Part shown: positions 62,110-64,000 of the stretch, piece after piece
Position numbering within the stretch: the first letter of the stretch is position 1
Layout of the letters: every line of letters starts with the position of its first letter
Origin: Celeribacter ethanolicus
GTDB taxonomy: Bacteria; Pseudomonadota; Alphaproteobacteria; Rhodobacterales; Rhodobacteraceae
Assembly: GCF_001550095.1 (NCBI RefSeq)
Contig: NZ_LRUC01000006.1
Span: forward strand, 1-64,000
DNA: 64,000 nucleotides
Direction: 5' to 3'
Position numbers and translations under genes: made by a program
Notes under the pieces: generated by a model
The model's database searches: none
What the model was told of the DNA's origin: nothing
The model's input: only the letters and a program-made list of their open reading frames with translations

Positions 62110-63114
62110 ATGGGACGCATCACACTTGATAAAGTGCGCAAGGCCTTCGGCGACATCGAAGTCATTCCGCCCCTGGACCTGACCATCGAAGATGGCGAAT
62201 TCGTGGTCTTCGTCGGCCCGTCGGGCTGCGGCAAATCCACATTGTTGCGCCTGATCGCAGGGCTCGAAGATGTCTCAGGTGGCCAGATCCGTATCGACCG
62301 CGAAGACGCCACCAACCTGCCGCCCGCGAAACGCGGTCTGGCGATGGTGTTCCAGTCTTACGCGCTCTATCCCCATATGTCCGTGCGCAAGAACATCGCC
62401 TTTCCGATGAAAATGGCGGGTCTGCCGCAAGACGAACAGGAGCGCCGGATCGAATCCGCCGCCAAGGCGCTCAACCTCACCGATTATCTTGACCGCAAGC
62501 CCGGGCAACTGTCGGGCGGTCAGCGTCAGCGCGTCGCCATCGGCCGCGCCATCGTGCGTGAACCGGCGGCGTTTCTGTTCGATGAACCGCTTTCCAACCT
62601 CGACGCCGCGCTGCGGGTGGGGATGCGATTGGAAATCTCCGAGCTGCACAAACGCCTCGCCACCACGATGGTCTACGTCACCCACGATCAGGTCGAAGCC
62701 ATGACCATGGCCGACAAGATCGTCGTCCTGCGTGCCGGCAATATCGAACAGGTCGGCTCTCCGCTTGAACTCTATAATCGCCCCCGAAATGTCTTCGTCG
62801 CGGGCTTCATCGGTTCGCCAAAAATGAACCTGATCACCGGGGCAGAGGCGGCCAAACATGGCGCGACCACCATCGGCATCCGTCCCGAACACCTTGTGAT
62901 TTCGACCGAAGGCGGCGCGTGGAAGGGTGAGATTGGCGTGTCCGAACATCTGGGCTCCGACACCTTCTTTCACGTCACGGTCAACGGTTTTGAGGCGCCT
63001 CTGACAGTGCGCGCCTCTGGCGAGGTGTCTCTGTCCTATGGCGACACCGTTTGGCTGACGCCGAATGAGGCCAATCTTCATCGTTTCGACGCCGAGGGGC
63101 TGCGGATCGCATGA
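62110..63114 (+). CDS. smoK: Polyol ABC transporter ATP-binding protein SmoK
   Basis: A 334-residue MalK/UgpC-type ATPase. Walker [17 protein letters not shown], signature [20 protein letters not shown], Walker [15 protein letters not shown], switch His in [16 protein letters not shown], and a TOBE-type C-terminal regulatory domain ([10 protein letters not shown]). Its stop overlaps the remnant smoS start (ATGA). Confidence 0.93.
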   Translation: MGRITLDKVRKAFGDIEVIPPLDLTIEDGEFVVFVGPSGCGKSTLLRLIAGLEDVSGGQIRIDREDATNLPPAKRGLAMVFQSYALYPHMSVRKNIAFPMKMAGLPQDEQERRIESAAKALNLTDYLDRKPGQLSGGQRQRVAIGRAIVREPAAFLFDEPLSNLDAALRVGMRLEISELHKRLATTMVYVTHDQVEAMTMADKIVVLRAGNIEQVGSPLELYNRPRNVFVAGFIGSPKMNLITGAEAAKHGATTIGIRPEHLVISTEGGAWKGEIGVSEHLGSDTFFHVTVNGFEAPLTVRASGEVSLSYGDTVWLTPNEANLHRFDAEGLRIA

Positions 63115-63208
63115 CACGGCTTGCGGGGGAAACGGCACTCATAACGGTGAGGCCGATTACATCGCAGACCAGACCGATAACGTCGACGGTGGGCAATGGA
63201 TGAGCTGA
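63111..63208 (+). pseudogene. smoS: Sorbitol dehydrogenase (smoS) remnant with internal deletion
   Basis: Starting at the ATG overlapping the smoK stop, the frame reads [12 protein letters not shown], which matches the opening of SmoS-type short-chain dehydrogenases. The frame changes around 63146-63149, and the other frame reads EADYIADQTDNVDGGQWMS then stop (63206-63208), matching the C-terminal end. Only about 31 of ~256 codons remain, joined out of frame, so the whole catalytic core (including YxxxK) is lost. The deletion lies exactly where smoS is expected between smoK and mtlK. The match to SmoS is from memory of the family's terminal sequences, not from an alignment. Confidence 0.75.
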
Positions 63209-63221
63209 GGTGAGGCATATC

Positions 63222-64000
63222 ATGAAACTATCCAACATAACCCTCAGGGACTTACCCGAAACGATCAAGCGCCCGGAGTATGACCGGAGCGTGCTCACGC
63301 CCGGCATCGTTCATATCGGTCTCGGCAATTTCCACCGCGCGCATCAATCCTGGTATCTGCACCGGTTGATGCAGATGGGATTGGCGCAGGATTGGGCCAT
63401 CGTCGGCGCGGGTGTGCGGCCCTATGATGAGGAGATGCGTCAGAAATTTGTGGCGCAGGATTATCTGACCACACTGATCGAGCTGGACCCCGCGGGGTCT
63501 TCGGCGGAGGTCGTGGGCGCGATGATCGACTATGTTCCGGTCGAAGACGGCAACGGCGCGCTGATCGAACGCATGGCGCAGCCCGACATTCGCATCGTCG
63601 CGCTCACCGTCACGGAGGGCGGCTACTATATCGACCCGGCGACCAAAGGTTTTGACGCCACGCATCCGGATATTGTCCATGACGCCGAAAACCCCTGGCG
63701 CCCGCGCACGGCCTTTGGCGCCATGGTCGCGGCGTTGAAGCTGCGCCGGGATCGCGGGGTGGGGCCTTTCACGGGGCAGTCTTGCGACAACTTGCAAGGC
63801 AATGGCGCGGTGCTGCGCCAGACCGTTGTGTCGCTTGCGCGGCTCTCCGATCCCGATCTGGCGGATTGGATCAATGCCAAGTGTAGTTTTCCCAACGCCA
63901 TGGTCGATTGCATCGTGCCGGCCACGGGGCCGCAGGAGCTGGAACTGGCGAAGAGCTTTGGCATCGAGGATGCTGTGCCCGTCACGCATGAGAATTTTCG
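63222..64000 (+). CDS. mtlK: Mannitol 2-dehydrogenase (MtlK), 5' part; gene runs past the window
   Basis: About 259 residues are visible of a family usually ~480-490 long. It begins MKLSNITLRDLPETIKRPEY. The NAD-binding segment is GIVHIGLGNFHRAHQSWYLH, then VALTVTEGGYYIDPATKGFD, SCDNLQGNGAVLRQTVVSLA and FPNAMVDCIVPATGP, typical of the polyol-specific long-chain dehydrogenase family. It oxidises mannitol (and often sorbitol or arabitol) to the ketose. The catalytic Lys lies beyond or near the edge. A GAGGTGAGG Shine-Dalgarno precedes the ATG. Confidence 0.92.
   Translation, partial: MKLSNITLRDLPETIKRPEYDRSVLTPGIVHIGLGNFHRAHQSWYLHRLMQMGLAQDWAIVGAGVRPYDEEMRQKFVAQDYLTTLIELDPAGSSAEVVGAMIDYVPVEDGNGALIERMAQPDIRIVALTVTEGGYYIDPATKGFDATHPDIVHDAENPWRPRTAFGAMVAALKLRRDRGVGPFTGQSCDNLQGNGAVLRQTVVSLARLSDPDLADWINAKCSFPNAMVDCIVPATGPQELELAKSFGIEDAVPVTHENF

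Noticed and set aside
1-64000. Search for CRISPR arrays, tRNA or rRNA genes
   Set aside because: No regular spaced repeats, cloverleaf-like sequences or rRNA signature segments were noticed by eye; a dedicated tRNA scan was not possible.

Overview
The window is high-GC alphaproteobacterial DNA, most likely from the order Rhodobacterales (Roseobacter/Rhodobacter type). The clues are a SmoEFGK/MtlK polyol operon, a spike-protein pair resembling the head spikes of the Rhodobacter gene transfer agent (GTA), several TRAP and ABC transporters, and dense operons with many ATGA overlaps. No rRNA, tRNA or CRISPR array was seen.

Region 1 (1-17 kb) is a surface-polysaccharide locus, bounded on the left by the 3' end of an IS1182-type transposase. 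It encodes a pyruvyl transferase, a flippase, an FrhB-like iron-sulfur protein, two or three glycosyltransferases, a WcaF-like acetyltransferase, a Wzy-like polymerase, and a nucleotide-sugar set (ManC, ManB, Gmd, Fcl) that makes GDP-mannose and GDP-L-fucose. Inside it is a three-gene cassette whose first two products look like the GTA head-spike base and fibre proteins, which in Rhodobacter capsulatus contact the capsule.

Region 2 (17.4-29.7 kb) is a catechol meta-cleavage system. One minus-strand operon runs from ferredoxin and catechol 2,3-dioxygenase to the tautomerase and an ABM-domain membrane protein. A second holds a TRAP transporter and the ring-fission-product hydrolase, with a GntR regulator gene divergent from it. 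A near-identical 25-bp palindrome, with a -35-like element inside, precedes both operons and links them as one regulon.

Region 3 (29.8-39.4 kb) holds a small ORF coupled to a redoxin-like gene, a dedicated TonB-ExbB-ExbD-ExbD system with an OprC/NosA-type copper receptor and a DUF2946-like protein, and a PqiA-PqiA-PqiB-PqiC envelope lipid-transport operon.

Region 4 (39.5-44.1 kb) is a second aromatic module of the ortho type: an intradiol dioxygenase, a LysR regulator, a muconate cycloisomerase-type enzyme, and a divergent pair (SCP2-like protein plus alpha/beta hydrolase). Related GGTAT-type operators lie in both promoter regions. It is followed by HemP and an RND efflux operon (two adaptors, pump, TetR) with an inverted repeat over its promoter.

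Region 5 (50.7-57.2 kb) is a spermidine/putrescine-type ABC importer with an Asp/Glu/hydantoin racemase-like enzyme, a divergent GntR regulator and a two-domain GNAT protein.

Region 6 (57.2-64 kb) is a polyol (sorbitol/mannitol) operon: HAD phosphatase, SorC regulator, SmoE, SmoF, SmoG, SmoK, and MtlK cut by the window edge. Between smoK and mtlK, where smoS (sorbitol dehydrogenase) is expected, only its first ~12 and last ~19 codons remain, joined out of frame.
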